Shown: one piece after another, positions 52,259 through 60,644 of the stretch
Layout of the letters: every line of letters begins with the position of its first letter
Position numbering within the stretch: the first letter of the stretch is position 1
Program-made: the position numbers and the translations under genes
Notes under the pieces: model-generated
Seen by the model: the letters and a program-made list of their open reading frames with translations, nothing else
Databases searched by the model: none
Told to the model about the DNA's origin: nothing
Source of the DNA: Actinophytocola sp963826035
GTDB taxonomy: Bacteria; Actinomycetota; Actinomycetes; Mycobacteriales; Pseudonocardiaceae
DNA: 64,000 nt
Direction of reading: 5' to 3'
Assembly (NCBI GenBank): GCA_963826035.1
Contig: CAWGVZ010000018.1
Location: 124,001 to 188,000 of the forward strand

Positions 52259-54078
52259 GTGTTGTCGCTGTGCGGGGGCTGTGAGAGGTCGTAAACAGTC
52301 GTGCCGTCGAACGTGGTGGCGGGGTAGGTGGCGGCCACCCACTCGGCGATCTGGCGAGCCGCGTCGCTGCCACCGGTGGCGGCGCTGGACATGCCGGCGT
52401 CGCCGACGAAGTAGTGCACCTGTCCACTTCGGACGTACTCCTGGAACTGGGCGAGCGTCGGCGACGGGTCGGTGCCGTTGAACCCGCCGAGCGCCATCAC
52501 CGGGACGCCGCTGCCCAGTTGGAGCCCGGCCGCGTTGTTCGACCCGACGGCCGCCGCGGCCCACGTGTAGTCCTCGCTGTCCTGTCGTAGCAGGGAAACC
52601 AGCTCCGCGCCCGGCAGCGTGGCGTCGAGCAGCCCGCCGCCGATGTTCACCCGCGTCCCGTTGCCCGGCCCCGCGAGTTGAAGACCGCCCGGCGGGCCGG
52701 CGCCGGGACCGGCCGTGGGGATGGCACCCGTGTGCGGAGTCGCGGCCGTGGCGACCGAGTAGGCGGCCGGCCCGGCGAGTGCCGCCACGATCGCGACCAC
52801 GGCCACGCCCCGGCGGACCCGGTCGGGCAGATCGGCCGTCACCGCCAGGCCGACGGCGCCGGCGAGTCCGGCCACCAGTACGAAGACCCGCAGCCAGGCC
52901 CACGGGGTGAGCAGGTAGGCCTCGACCACCGTGAGCACCAGCGCGCCGGCCAACACGGCCACGGCCACCGGGTCGCTTCGCCGTCGCCACAAGGTAACCG
53001 CGCCGATGGCCACGACCGCAGCGATCGCCGGTGCGAGCGCCACCGTGTAGTAGCCGTGGATGATCCCGTTCATGTAGCTGAACACGATGGCCGTCACCAC
53101 GAGCCAGCCGCCCCAGGCCAGCAGCGCGGGATCGGTCCGGTTGACCCAGAGCGCCGCGATCAGCAGGACCACGGCGGCCGGCAGCAGCCAGGCGATCTGG
53201 CCGCCCATCTCCCCGGTGAAGAGCCGGTTCCAGCCGGTCTCGCCCCAGCCGCCAGCGCCGACGCTGCCGACCTCGTCTCCGGTGAGGCGGCCGAATCCGT
53301 TGTAGCCGAACGCCAACTCGAGCGCGCTGTTCGTCTGCGAACCGCCGATGTAGGGCCGAGATCCGGCGGGCCACAACTCGACCAGCGCGATCCACCAACC
53401 GCCGGCCACGAGCACCATCCCGAGAGCGGCGGCCAGGTGTCCCAGCCGGCGCCGGAGTGGGATCGGCGCGGCGACCAGGTAGGCGAGCCCGAACGCCGGC
53501 AACACGAGGAACGCCTGCAACGTCTTGGCGAGGAACGCGAACCCGACACACGCGCCGGCCAACAGTAGCCAGCGCAGGCTGCCGCGCTCGGTCGCGCGCG
53601 TGAGGCAGTAGGCGCCGGCCACCAGCAGGAGCACGAGCAGGGCGTCGGGGTTGTTGAAGCGGAACATGAGCACGGCCACGGGCGTGAGCGCGAGGATCGC
53701 TCCGGCGATCAACCCGGCCGTCCGCCCGGCACCGCGGCGCAAGGTCGCGTAGAGCAACCCGACGGCCGCCACGCCCATGAGCGCCTGGGGCACCAGCACA
53801 CTCCACGAGTTCAGCCCGAACAGCCGCACGGAGATCCCCAGCACCCACACGGCGGCCGGCGTCTTGTCGATGGTGATGGAGTTGGCGGGATCGGTGGCAC
53901 CGAAGAGAAGCGCCTGCCAGCTGAGTGCCCCGGCCTGCGCGGCGGCCGAGTAGTAGGCGTTGGCCCAGCCGGAGGCGCCGAGCCCCCAGAGATAGAGCAG
54001 CGCGGTACCACCGAGTAACGCGGCCGGCGCCCAGAAGGCGGTGCGGGGCAGGGAGATTCGCGTCAGGACGGCAGTCAT
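52255..54078 (-). CDS. GT39/ArnT-like membrane glycosyltransferase (paralogue)
   Basis: A 607-residue multi-span membrane protein paralogous to the one at 49212: ASGWANAYYSAAAQAG, IDKTPAAVWVLGISVR, FRFNNPDALLVLLL, and a soluble C-terminal domain ending in an Asp/Ser-containing tail. It is first in the three-gene glycosyltransferase operon. The two paralogues probably use the same donor with different acceptors. ATG at 54078; the upstream region holds a mirror array. Confidence 0.85.
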   Translation of the reverse strand: MTAVLTRISLPRTAFWAPAALLGGTALLYLWGLGASGWANAYYSAAAQAGALSWQALLFGATDPANSITIDKTPAAVWVLGISVRLFGLNSWSVLVPQALMGVAAVGLLYATLRRGAGRTAGLIAGAILALTPVAVLMFRFNNPDALLVLLLVAGAYCLTRATERGSLRWLLLAGACVGFAFLAKTLQAFLVLPAFGLAYLVAAPIPLRRRLGHLAAALGMVLVAGGWWIALVELWPAGSRPYIGGSQTNSALELAFGYNGFGRLTGDEVGSVGAGGWGETGWNRLFTGEMGGQIAWLLPAAVVLLIAALWVNRTDPALLAWGGWLVVTAIVFSYMNGIIHGYYTVALAPAIAAVVAIGAVTLWRRRSDPVAVAVLAGALVLTVVEAYLLTPWAWLRVFVLVAGLAGAVGLAVTADLPDRVRRGVAVVAIVAALAGPAAYSVATAATPHTGAIPTAGPGAGPPGGLQLAGPGNGTRVNIGGGLLDATLPGAELVSLLRQDSEDYTWAAAAVGSNNAAGLQLGSGVPVMALGGFNGTDPSPTLAQFQEYVRSGQVHYFVGDAGMSSAATGGSDAARQIAEWVAATYPATTFDGTTVYDLSQPPHSDNT

Positions 54079-54141
54079 TCGCCCAGCGTGGCGACGAATT
54101 CTCGGTGCTCGCTGTGCTGTTCCTGTGGCTGAGCTGTGCGC

Positions 54142-54402
54142 GAGTCGTACCGTTTCGACACCGAGTCGTACCCAACCGACACCGAGTCGTACCGAACCGA
54201 CAGCGAGTGGTGCCCGGCGGACCGAAAACTGTCGGTCCTGCCGACTAGGATTAAATCCAGGGGTCCCCGGACCGTTTTTGTCGGTGTCTTCGGCTACCTT
54301 GCCAGCGGGTCTCTGTCCACGCCGAGGCGTCCTCGGGCTGGCCTCGAGACGGTACGACTCGGCGTCGAAACCGTACGACTCGGTGTCGAGACGGTACGAC
54401 TC
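54142..54402. repeat. Mirror array of GAGTCGTAC units around a GGGGTCCCC module
   Basis: GAGTCGTAC starts at 54142, 54163 and 54184 (spacing 21), with a degenerate fourth near 54205. GTACGACTC starts at 54352, 54373 and 54394 (spacing 21). The outer two arms of about 55 bp are similar as an inverted repeat. Between them, at about 54225-54320, is a copy of the module that also occurs at 49045, about 90 bp of it nearly identical. This fills the 54079-54415 gap. The flanking genes (histidine kinase end, glycosyltransferase start) are both on the minus strand, so the module here points against them. Confidence 0.87.
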
Positions 54403-54415
54403 GCGGTGGTGTGCG

Positions 54416-55891
54416 TCAGTCGGCCGTGGTGTTCCGGGTTGGGGCTATGCGGGGGAGGCGCACCTCGAAGACCGTGTTTCCCGGTCGGCTGCGGACCGAG
54501 ACCGTGCCGTCGTGGGCCGCCACCACGGCCGCCACTATGGCCAGGCCGAGGCCCGTACTGCCCGCCGCTCGCGAGCGGGACGAGTCGCCGCGGGCGAAGC
54601 GTTCGAACACCTCCGGCAGCAGGTCGGCGGGGACGCCCGGCCCGTCGTCGGTCACGGTGAGCGTCACCGCGTGGTCTGTTGTGGACAGTCCAGTGGTGAC
54701 GGTCGTGCCGGCGGGGGTGTGCGTACGCGCGTTCGACAGCAGGTTCGCCAGCACTTGGTGCAACCTCGCGTCGTCGCCCGTCACCGTGACCGGCGACGTC
54801 GGCTGCGCCAGCCGCCAGTGGTGCTCCGGGCCGGCCACCCGCGCGTCGCTCACCACGTCCACTACCAGCCGCGACAGGTCCACAGTGGAGGATTCGAGCG
54901 GCCGGCCGGAGTCCAGCCGTGCCAACAACAGCAGGTCCTCGACCAGTGTCGTCATCCGGCGCGCTTCCGACTCGACGCGGTCGATCGCGTGCGCCACCTC
55001 GGGTGCCACCTCGTCGTCCCTCCGGCGGACCAGCTCGGCGTACCCGCGCACGGCGGCCAGCGGCGTGCGCAGTTCGTGGCTCGCGTCCGCCACGAACTGC
55101 CGCACCCTGGTCTCGCTCTCGTGCCGCGCGGTGAGCGCGTTGTGCACGTGCCCGAGCATCCGGTTCAGCGCGAGCCCCACCTGCCCGATTTCCGTGCGCG
55201 GGTCGGCGATGCGCGCCGGCACGCGTTCGATGTCGTCCACCTCACCGCGATCGAGCGGCAGCTCGGCCACTCGGCTGGCGGTCGCCGCCACCCGTTGCAG
55301 CGGCACCAGCGCCCGCCGCACGATGAGCGCGCCGCCGACCGCCGCGGCGAGCAGTCCGGCGACCGTGACACCGCCCAGGATGAGCCCGACGCTCAGCAGC
55401 GTGTCGTTCAGGTCGGCGGTCGGCAGCCCGGTGATGATCACCCGGCCGTTGCCCCGCTGGCCCGCGCTCACCCGGAACTCCCCGAGCGCACCGAGATCGA
55501 GGGTGTGGGCCTCGCCGTCCACGGGCAGTGCGAGCAGCTCGGCGTACTGCGACCTCGACAGCTCCCGGGTGCCGCCGTCGCTGGTGGTCTGCGCGGCCGC
55601 CCGGACCACCCCGTCCCGGATCTCCGCGCTGAACGTGCCGGCCGCCGGGCCCGGCGGCGGCTCCATCCCCGGCGGCGGAGTTGGGCCGCCGACAAGCACG
55701 AACGTGCGTTCCTGGGCTTCGGCCAGACGGTCGTCCAGCTGGTCGACGAGGAACGCGCGCAGCGCCAACTCGGTCACCACGACGATCACCACGCACACCA
55801 ACGTGAGCAGCGCGATCTGCTCGACCACCAGCCGGACGCGCAGCGACCACGACTCCACCCCGCGGCGCTCACCGACCCGGTTTGAGGACAT
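54416..55891 (-). CDS. Two-component sensor histidine kinase (HAMP type)
   Basis: A 491-residue kinase. N-terminal TM at about 25-47, an extracellular sensor of about 115 residues (Pro-rich, acidic), TM at about 166-190, HAMP to about 255, then H-box ADASHELRTPL with phospho-acceptor His272, N-box NLLSNARTHT, G1 DDGPGV and G2 GLGLAIV. It senses an envelope signal. Start ATG 55891 lies 23 bp inside the end of the response regulator gene, typical of a paired system. Confidence 0.9.
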   Translation of the reverse strand: MSSNRVGERRGVESWSLRVRLVVEQIALLTLVCVVIVVVTELALRAFLVDQLDDRLAEAQERTFVLVGGPTPPPGMEPPPGPAAGTFSAEIRDGVVRAAAQTTSDGGTRELSRSQYAELLALPVDGEAHTLDLGALGEFRVSAGQRGNGRVIITGLPTADLNDTLLSVGLILGGVTVAGLLAAAVGGALIVRRALVPLQRVAATASRVAELPLDRGEVDDIERVPARIADPRTEIGQVGLALNRMLGHVHNALTARHESETRVRQFVADASHELRTPLAAVRGYAELVRRRDDEVAPEVAHAIDRVESEARRMTTLVEDLLLLARLDSGRPLESSTVDLSRLVVDVVSDARVAGPEHHWRLAQPTSPVTVTGDDARLHQVLANLLSNARTHTPAGTTVTTGLSTTDHAVTLTVTDDGPGVPADLLPEVFERFARGDSSRSRAAGSTGLGLAIVAAVVAAHDGTVSVRSRPGNTVFEVRLPRIAPTRNTTAD

Positions 55892-56591
55892 AGCCCGCGC
55901 CCCGCATGGTGTGGATCATCGGCGCCCGCCCGGCGTCGATCTTCTTGCGCAGATACGAGATGTACAGCTCGACGATGTTCGCCTGACCGCCGAAGTCGTA
56001 GTGCCACACGCGATCCAGGATCTGCGCCTTGCTCAGCACCCGCCGCGGGTTGCGCATGAGGTACCGCAGCAGCTCGAACTCGGTGGCCGTCAGCTCGACC
56101 GGCTCGCCGTCGCGGTGCACCTCGCGGCTGTCCTCGTCGAGAGTGAGGTCGCCGACCACGAGGGTGGCGCCGTCGTTTGCCTCGGTGACGCCCGTGCGGC
56201 GCATCAGGCCGCGCAGCCGCAACGTCACCTCCTCCAGGCTGAACGGCTTGGTGACGTAGTCGTCCCCGCCCGCCGTCAGCCCGGCGATGCGGTCCTCGAC
56301 CGCGTCCTTCGCCGTCAGGAACAGGACGGGAAGGGTGGGCGCGTCGGCCCGCATGCGGCGGAGCACCTCGAGCCCGTCGAGGTCGGGGAGCATCACGTCG
56401 AGCACCACCGCGTCGGGCTGGAACTCGCGAGCCGCGCGCACGGCGGCCAGACCGTCCAGCACGCCACGCACCTCCCACCCCTCCAGCCGCAGGGCCATCA
56501 CCACCAGTTCGGCCAACGTCGGTTCATCATCCACCACCAGGACGCGGACCGCCCGGCCGTCCGGTCGCCGCAGCTCGGTCCTCGCCACCAT
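55869..56591 (-). CDS. OmpR-family response regulator
   Basis: A 240-residue regulator with a receiver domain (acid pocket Asp21/Asp22, phospho-Asp65 in VVLDVMLPD, Thr93, Lys115 in DYVTKPF) and a winged-helix DNA-binding domain (LTATEFELLRYLMRNPRRVLS ... VELYISYLRKKI). It pairs with the histidine kinase. ATG 56591 is preferred over longer in-frame starts because the receiver begins about 15 residues later. No strong ribosome-binding site is seen. Confidence 0.9.
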   Translation of the reverse strand: MVARTELRRPDGRAVRVLVVDDEPTLAELVVMALRLEGWEVRGVLDGLAAVRAAREFQPDAVVLDVMLPDLDGLEVLRRMRADAPTLPVLFLTAKDAVEDRIAGLTAGGDDYVTKPFSLEEVTLRLRGLMRRTGVTEANDGATLVVGDLTLDEDSREVHRDGEPVELTATEFELLRYLMRNPRRVLSKAQILDRVWHYDFGGQANIVELYISYLRKKIDAGRAPMIHTMRGAGYVLKPGR

Positions 56592-56759
56592 GCCGGCAAT
56601 AGTTACCCGCCCCCATGAGACGTGGCTGTGGGGAACCTGTGTATCCACTGTGGATCGCGCGGGCTCGCCGCCGAGTCACAGCACCCGCCGACGGCACACA
56701 CAGCCGGGACACAGGTGACCGGTCGATGGTGGGCTCCAACGACAGAACGGGAGTCCGTC

Positions 56760-57293
56760 ATGAGTGAGAACACCCCGGCCGAGCAGCCGGCCGTCAGCCA
56801 GCCCACCGATGCCCCGGAGGGCTGGGGCGCACCACCGCCACCCGCACCGCCCGGCCCACACTGGACGTGGCGTCGAACGCTGGTCGCCGCGGGCGTGGCG
56901 GTCGGGATAGCGGCGGCGGGCGGCGTGGCCATCTACGCGGCCAGCGGCTCGGCCAACGCGGGTGCGAACGCCGGCGGCCCGGGCCTGCACATCATGCCGC
57001 CCGGCGGCGGGGACGGCGGTGGCCCGCTGATGATGTTCGAGATCCCGCACGGCGAGTTCCAGACGGGCGAGGTCACGGAGCTGAGCGACACCTCGATCAC
57101 CGCGAAGAGCGAGGACGGCTTCAGCCGCACCTACGCCATCGACGACGACACCACCCGGACCGACGGCATCGAGGAGGGCGACACGGTGACGGTCATCGCC
57201 ACCCTCGACGGCGACACGGCCACCGCCGCCTCGATCAGCGAGCTGAGCACCACCGGAGGCGGCCCCCCGAACGCCCCGCAAGGCCCGAACTAG
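56760..57293 (+). CDS. Membrane-anchored protein with DUF5666-like domain
   Basis: A 177-residue protein: Pro-rich cytoplasmic start (about 1-38), one membrane span (TLVAAGVAVGIAAAGGVAIYA), a Gly-rich linker, then a small beta-rich domain (FQTGEVTELSDTSITAKSE, EEGDTVTVIATLDGDTATA) like DUF5666/OB-type periplasmic domains. The function is unknown. It is divergent from the response regulator and may be a target of that system. ATG 56760; GGGAG five bases upstream. Confidence 0.78.
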   Translation: MSENTPAEQPAVSQPTDAPEGWGAPPPPAPPGPHWTWRRTLVAAGVAVGIAAAGGVAIYAASGSANAGANAGGPGLHIMPPGGGDGGGPLMMFEIPHGEFQTGEVTELSDTSITAKSEDGFSRTYAIDDDTTRTDGIEEGDTVTVIATLDGDTATAASISELSTTGGGPPNAPQGPN

Positions 57294-57303
57294 GAGGCCC
57301 GTC

Positions 57304-57360
57304 GAATGCCTGGAAGGCGTCGTTCCTGACGCTCAACGTCAGGAAGGCGTCGTTCCTGGC
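57304..57360. terminator. Gene-end hairpin, AAGGCGTCGTTCC repeat family
   Basis: TTCCTGACG (57323-57331) pairs perfectly with CGTCAGGAA (57337-57345) around the loop CTCAA. GGAAGGCGTCGTTCC flanks it on both sides as a direct repeat, and the outer ends (TGCCTGG / CCTGGCA) pair as well. It lies between the convergent DUF5666-like and transglycosylase genes. Confidence 0.75.
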
Positions 57361-57382
57361 ACGCCGGCCCCGGTCGGGCGGC

Positions 57383-58612
57383 TCAGCAGGACTGGTTGGG
57401 CGCGCCGAGTAGGCCACCCACCGTGCCGAGCAAGCCACCCACCAGGCCACAGTTCGCGTTCGGGTCGGTCGTCGGTGGCGTCGGCGGGGGCTCGGTCGGA
57501 GGTGTGGTCGGCGGGGTCGTGGGTGGCTCGGTCGGAGGTGTGGTCGGCGGGGTCGTGGGTGGCTCGGTCGGCGGGGTTGTCGGCGGGGTCGTGGGTGGTC
57601 CCGTCGGCGGGGTGGTCGGCGGAGTTGCGGGAGGCGTCGCAGGAGGAGCGGTGGGAGGCGGCGTGACCGGTGGCGTCCCCGGCGGCGTGATCGGCGGAAG
57701 TGCCGGCGGTATGCCCGCCTGCGCCACCGGATCGGTGAGCGGGAAGGACAGGTCGCCGACCTCGACGGTGCCGTTGCGGTACACGGTCATCCACGACCGC
57801 ACGAGCGACAGATAGCTGGTCGAGTGGTTGTAGCTGAGCACGGCCGCGTCGAGCCCGGCAGGCGTGCCGAGATCACGGTTCGCCGCGCACAGGTACCTCG
57901 CGGCCGCCAGGCTCGCGTCGTACACGTTGTGCGGATCGGTGCGGCCGTCGACGTTGCCGTCCGCCGCCCAACGCGCCCACGTGCCCGGGATGAACTGCAT
58001 GGGCCCGACCGCGCGGTCCCACGTCGTGTCGCCGTCCAGCGCACCCCCGTCGGTGTCCCGGATGGCGGCGAACGCGCCGCCGTTGAGCACCGGCCCGAGA
58101 ATCAGCGAAATCGTCCGGCCGGCGGCGTCGACCTTCCCGCCACGGGCGTGCCCCGACTCGATCTTGCCGATGGCGGCCAGCAGCTCCAGCGGAATGTGAC
58201 AGTTGGGCTGCACCAGGTTGGTCCGCTCGTGTGCGCGCCGGTAGGCGTCCAGCACGGTCGACGGAATGCTGCCCGTGTACGACACGGGAATGGTGTGCAC
58301 GATCTCGTCGCTCGCCGTCTTCGACCGCATGGCGGCGCGCGGGAACGAGGCTCGCGGCGCCGAGTTGCCGCCCGCACCCTCGTCCTCCACGAGCGTCGGC
58401 GCGGGAGGGACGTCGACCTCGGCCGTCACCCCGGAGGACGCGGCCGACGCGGCCAGCAGCACGGCGCTCACGGCCATCAGCCCACCGGACGGCGTCCGCA
58501 CATACCGGTGCCGACCGCGCGGCGACTCTCCATTGTGCTCGGTCAACCACGCCGTTCCACGCATCGGCCGGCCCTTCAGCCGGTGCCGGGCACGCGCGTT
58601 GTCCTTGCTCAT
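57383..58612 (-). CDS. Lytic transglycosylase-like secreted protein with Pro-rich tail
   Basis: A 409-residue protein. After a basic start and one membrane span or signal anchor (about 44-62), it has a lysozyme-like/transglycosylase domain (about 105-285): HIPLELLAAIGKIESGHARGG with the catalytic Glu, AVGPMQFIPGTWARW, YNHSTSYLSLV. The tail from about 310 is a TPPTTPPTEPP repeat that crosses the wall. It would cut peptidoglycan. ATG 58612 is preferred over the preceding TTG. The Pro-rich repeat coding DNA is internally repetitive and prone to slippage. Confidence 0.88.
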   Translation of the reverse strand: MSKDNARARHRLKGRPMRGTAWLTEHNGESPRGRHRYVRTPSGGLMAVSAVLLAASAASSGVTAEVDVPPAPTLVEDEGAGGNSAPRASFPRAAMRSKTASDEIVHTIPVSYTGSIPSTVLDAYRRAHERTNLVQPNCHIPLELLAAIGKIESGHARGGKVDAAGRTISLILGPVLNGGAFAAIRDTDGGALDGDTTWDRAVGPMQFIPGTWARWAADGNVDGRTDPHNVYDASLAAARYLCAANRDLGTPAGLDAAVLSYNHSTSYLSLVRSWMTVYRNGTVEVGDLSFPLTDPVAQAGIPPALPPITPPGTPPVTPPPTAPPATPPATPPTTPPTGPPTTPPTTPPTEPPTTPPTTPPTEPPTTPPTTPPTEPPPTPPTTDPNANCGLVGGLLGTVGGLLGAPNQSC

Positions 58613-58746
58613 CAAGCCGGTTCACCTCTTCGTCGGCGAGCGGATACGCCTCAGTAGAGCACCGGGAACGAGCGGGAAATACGGTCGAGCGCGAGCCATG
58701 TCCGATGGGGCAGCCAAGCCGGCCTCATCGGCGTGCCCTCGATGCC

Positions 58747-59763
58747 TCAGTCGGCTGAATCGACCATCCGTGCGGCGATCGGGTCGCCGCGCGGCGGGAT
58801 GGCGTCTGCCCGCGCCGGGTCGATCCGGTTGAGCGAGCCGTCGGCCGAGGTCTGGGCCACGGCCAGCATGACCAGGTACGCGCCGCGGATCTGGGACTGC
58901 TGGTCGTCGATCTCGCTCAGCTCGAGCAGGACGCTCGTGGCGCCGCGCAGGCCGTAGCCGTTGCGGGCGATGCCCTCGTAGTCCCCGCCCGGGTACTGGC
59001 TGACGTTGCCGCCCGCCAGGTGGTCGATCGTCCGCTGGGCGACCACGGTCACCTGCTTGGCCGAGTCGACCAGCGCGGGCGCGACCCCGGGGTGGGTCGG
59101 CCACATGAGCGACGCGGTGATCTCCCGGCCGTCGTCGTCGAGGTAGCGGCCCTGCATGTGGAAGTCGATGGTGATGTGTGGTGCGAACGCGCCGAACGCG
59201 CGCTGGATGTGGCCGGCCTCGGTGGCCGGGTTGTCGTCCGGCGCCAGGCCCGGGTTGTGGTACCGGTTGATGTCGAATCCCTTGCCGGCCTCCCCGAACT
59301 CGGGGTCCGCGTCGGGGTCGTAGTTGTACCGCCAGTTCCGGTCGTGGCCGTCGGGGTTGGCACGCACCACCACGTCGACCGTGACCCGCGAGCGCAGCCA
59401 CTTCTGCCACAGCGTGTTGCCGACACCGACCGTGCGCAGGAACTCGATGGCCGCGGGCGTGCCGAGCGGTTCGTCGCCGTGCTGCTGGGTGACGTACTGG
59501 ATCCGTACGGGCCCGGTGCCGACCCTGGCCGCCCACACGGGCTGACCGAGATTCGACGCACCGATGGACCGGACGGCGACCCGGCCACGGCTCTGTTTCG
59601 CCAGCTTGGCCAGCTCCGCACCGACCGCGGCGTTGCTCGGTCGCGGGTCGACGGTGGGCCAGCCGGACGTTGTCGAGGGAACCTGGGCGTGCGCGGGCGC
59701 CGTGAGGGCCGCGAACGCCATCGCGGTCGCGGCTGCCAGCGCCAGCAGGGGACGTGGGCGCAT
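58747..59763 (-). CDS. Secreted M14 zinc carboxypeptidase
   Basis: A 338-residue protein with a signal peptide (cut near AHA-Q, residue 26). Zinc ligands are His95 and Glu98 in QQHGDE and His202 in DFHMQG; the catalytic Glu is in VLLELSEID. The fold is that of M14 carboxypeptidases that remove C-terminal residues from peptides or cell-wall stems. ATG 59763 is the start used; it overlaps no other gene. Confidence 0.85.
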   Translation of the reverse strand: MRPRPLLALAAATAMAFAALTAPAHAQVPSTTSGWPTVDPRPSNAAVGAELAKLAKQSRGRVAVRSIGASNLGQPVWAARVGTGPVRIQYVTQQHGDEPLGTPAAIEFLRTVGVGNTLWQKWLRSRVTVDVVVRANPDGHDRNWRYNYDPDADPEFGEAGKGFDINRYHNPGLAPDDNPATEAGHIQRAFGAFAPHITIDFHMQGRYLDDDGREITASLMWPTHPGVAPALVDSAKQVTVVAQRTIDHLAGGNVSQYPGGDYEGIARNGYGLRGATSVLLELSEIDDQQSQIRGAYLVMLAVAQTSADGSLNRIDPARADAIPPRGDPIAARMVDSAD

Positions 59764-59803
59764 ACGGTCAACCTCGCACGTGACCGGAGTTCCTCGCAAC
59801 CCC

Positions 59804-60547
59804 TCACCCGGAGGCAGGTTTCATGGGCACGTTCCGCACGATCGCCCAGATCAGTGCGATGCCGGCGGCGAAAAGCGCGGCGAACGCGATGAGCAGCACT
59901 CCGATCGACGGGTTGTGCCCGGCCGCCTCGCGGCTGATCAGCGGCAGTCCGCTGTTGCCGACGGCGACGATCGCCGGAACCACGAGCAGCAGTCCGATCG
60001 GGATGGTCAGCACGCCACCCATGTTCCAGCGGAAGAAACCGAGCGCGATGAGCGTGCCCGCGACCGTCCACATGAGAAACGTGAGCCAGTAGGTGCCGAA
60101 GATGACGTGGTACTGGCCGGCGGTGGCGAACAGGCTCTCGCCGGAGAGCCGCTGCGGCCAGCCGAGCAGGGCGTAGAGCCCGCGTTCGGCCAGGTAGCCG
60201 ACGGTGATCAGGGCGGCGGCCGCGCCACCGAGCACGACCGTGTACGCGGTGGTCTGGCCCAGGTAGGACCGCCGGGTCCCGCCGTGTGCGAGCTGCAGCC
60301 GCAGATGGGTGTTGACCGCGTCGATCCCCAGCCCGAACAACAGCCAGCGCGGGGCCTGGGCGGCCGCGTGGTGCCAGATGCTGTCCGGCCGGCCGGGGGT
60401 TGCCAGGGCGACCCCGCCGATCACCAGCCCGATGCCGACGGTGAACAGCACCCACAGCAGGGCCAGGAACGACAGGTGCGAGGTGAGCAGGATGCGCAAC
60501 AAAGGCCACTGTCCCGCCTCCCCGGATTTAACCCTGTTGGTCACCAT
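59804..60547 (-). CDS. ABC-2-like membrane permease
   Basis: A 247-residue membrane protein with about six spans (SHLSFLALLWVLFTVGIGLV, GYLAERGLYALLG, VIFGTYWLTFLMWTVAGTLIALGF, and two final spans). It would form the membrane part of the exporter with the ATPase at 60645 and is in the GntR operon. The ATG at 60547 lies inside a 132 bp repeat, so the first 13 codons come from repeat DNA and the start is uncertain. Confidence 0.75.
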   Translation of the reverse strand: MVTNRVKSGEAGQWPLLRILLTSHLSFLALLWVLFTVGIGLVIGGVALATPGRPDSIWHHAAAQAPRWLLFGLGIDAVNTHLRLQLAHGGTRRSYLGQTTAYTVVLGGAAAALITVGYLAERGLYALLGWPQRLSGESLFATAGQYHVIFGTYWLTFLMWTVAGTLIALGFFRWNMGGVLTIPIGLLLVVPAIVAVGNSGLPLISREAAGHNPSIGVLLIAFAALFAAGIALIWAIVRNVPMKPASG

Positions 60548-60640
60548 GGGTTTGCGCCTTTCAGTTCGGTACGTACCGGTGGCTGGGTCACGTCCCGTTC
60601 CCCTTGGGCGCGGTTGGCAGCTACTCGAGTTGACACCAGG
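60509..60640 (-). repeat. Duplicated operon leader, copy A
   Basis: Aligns along its full length with copy B at 61526-61658 in the same direction. Shared stretches on the minus strand include CCAACCGC-CC-AAGGGGAACG (one base between the CCs differs), GGTGACCAACA and ATCCGGGGAGGCGGGACAG. It spans the end of the ATPase gene region and the start of the permease gene. Confidence 0.82.
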
Positions 60641-60644
60641 GAAA

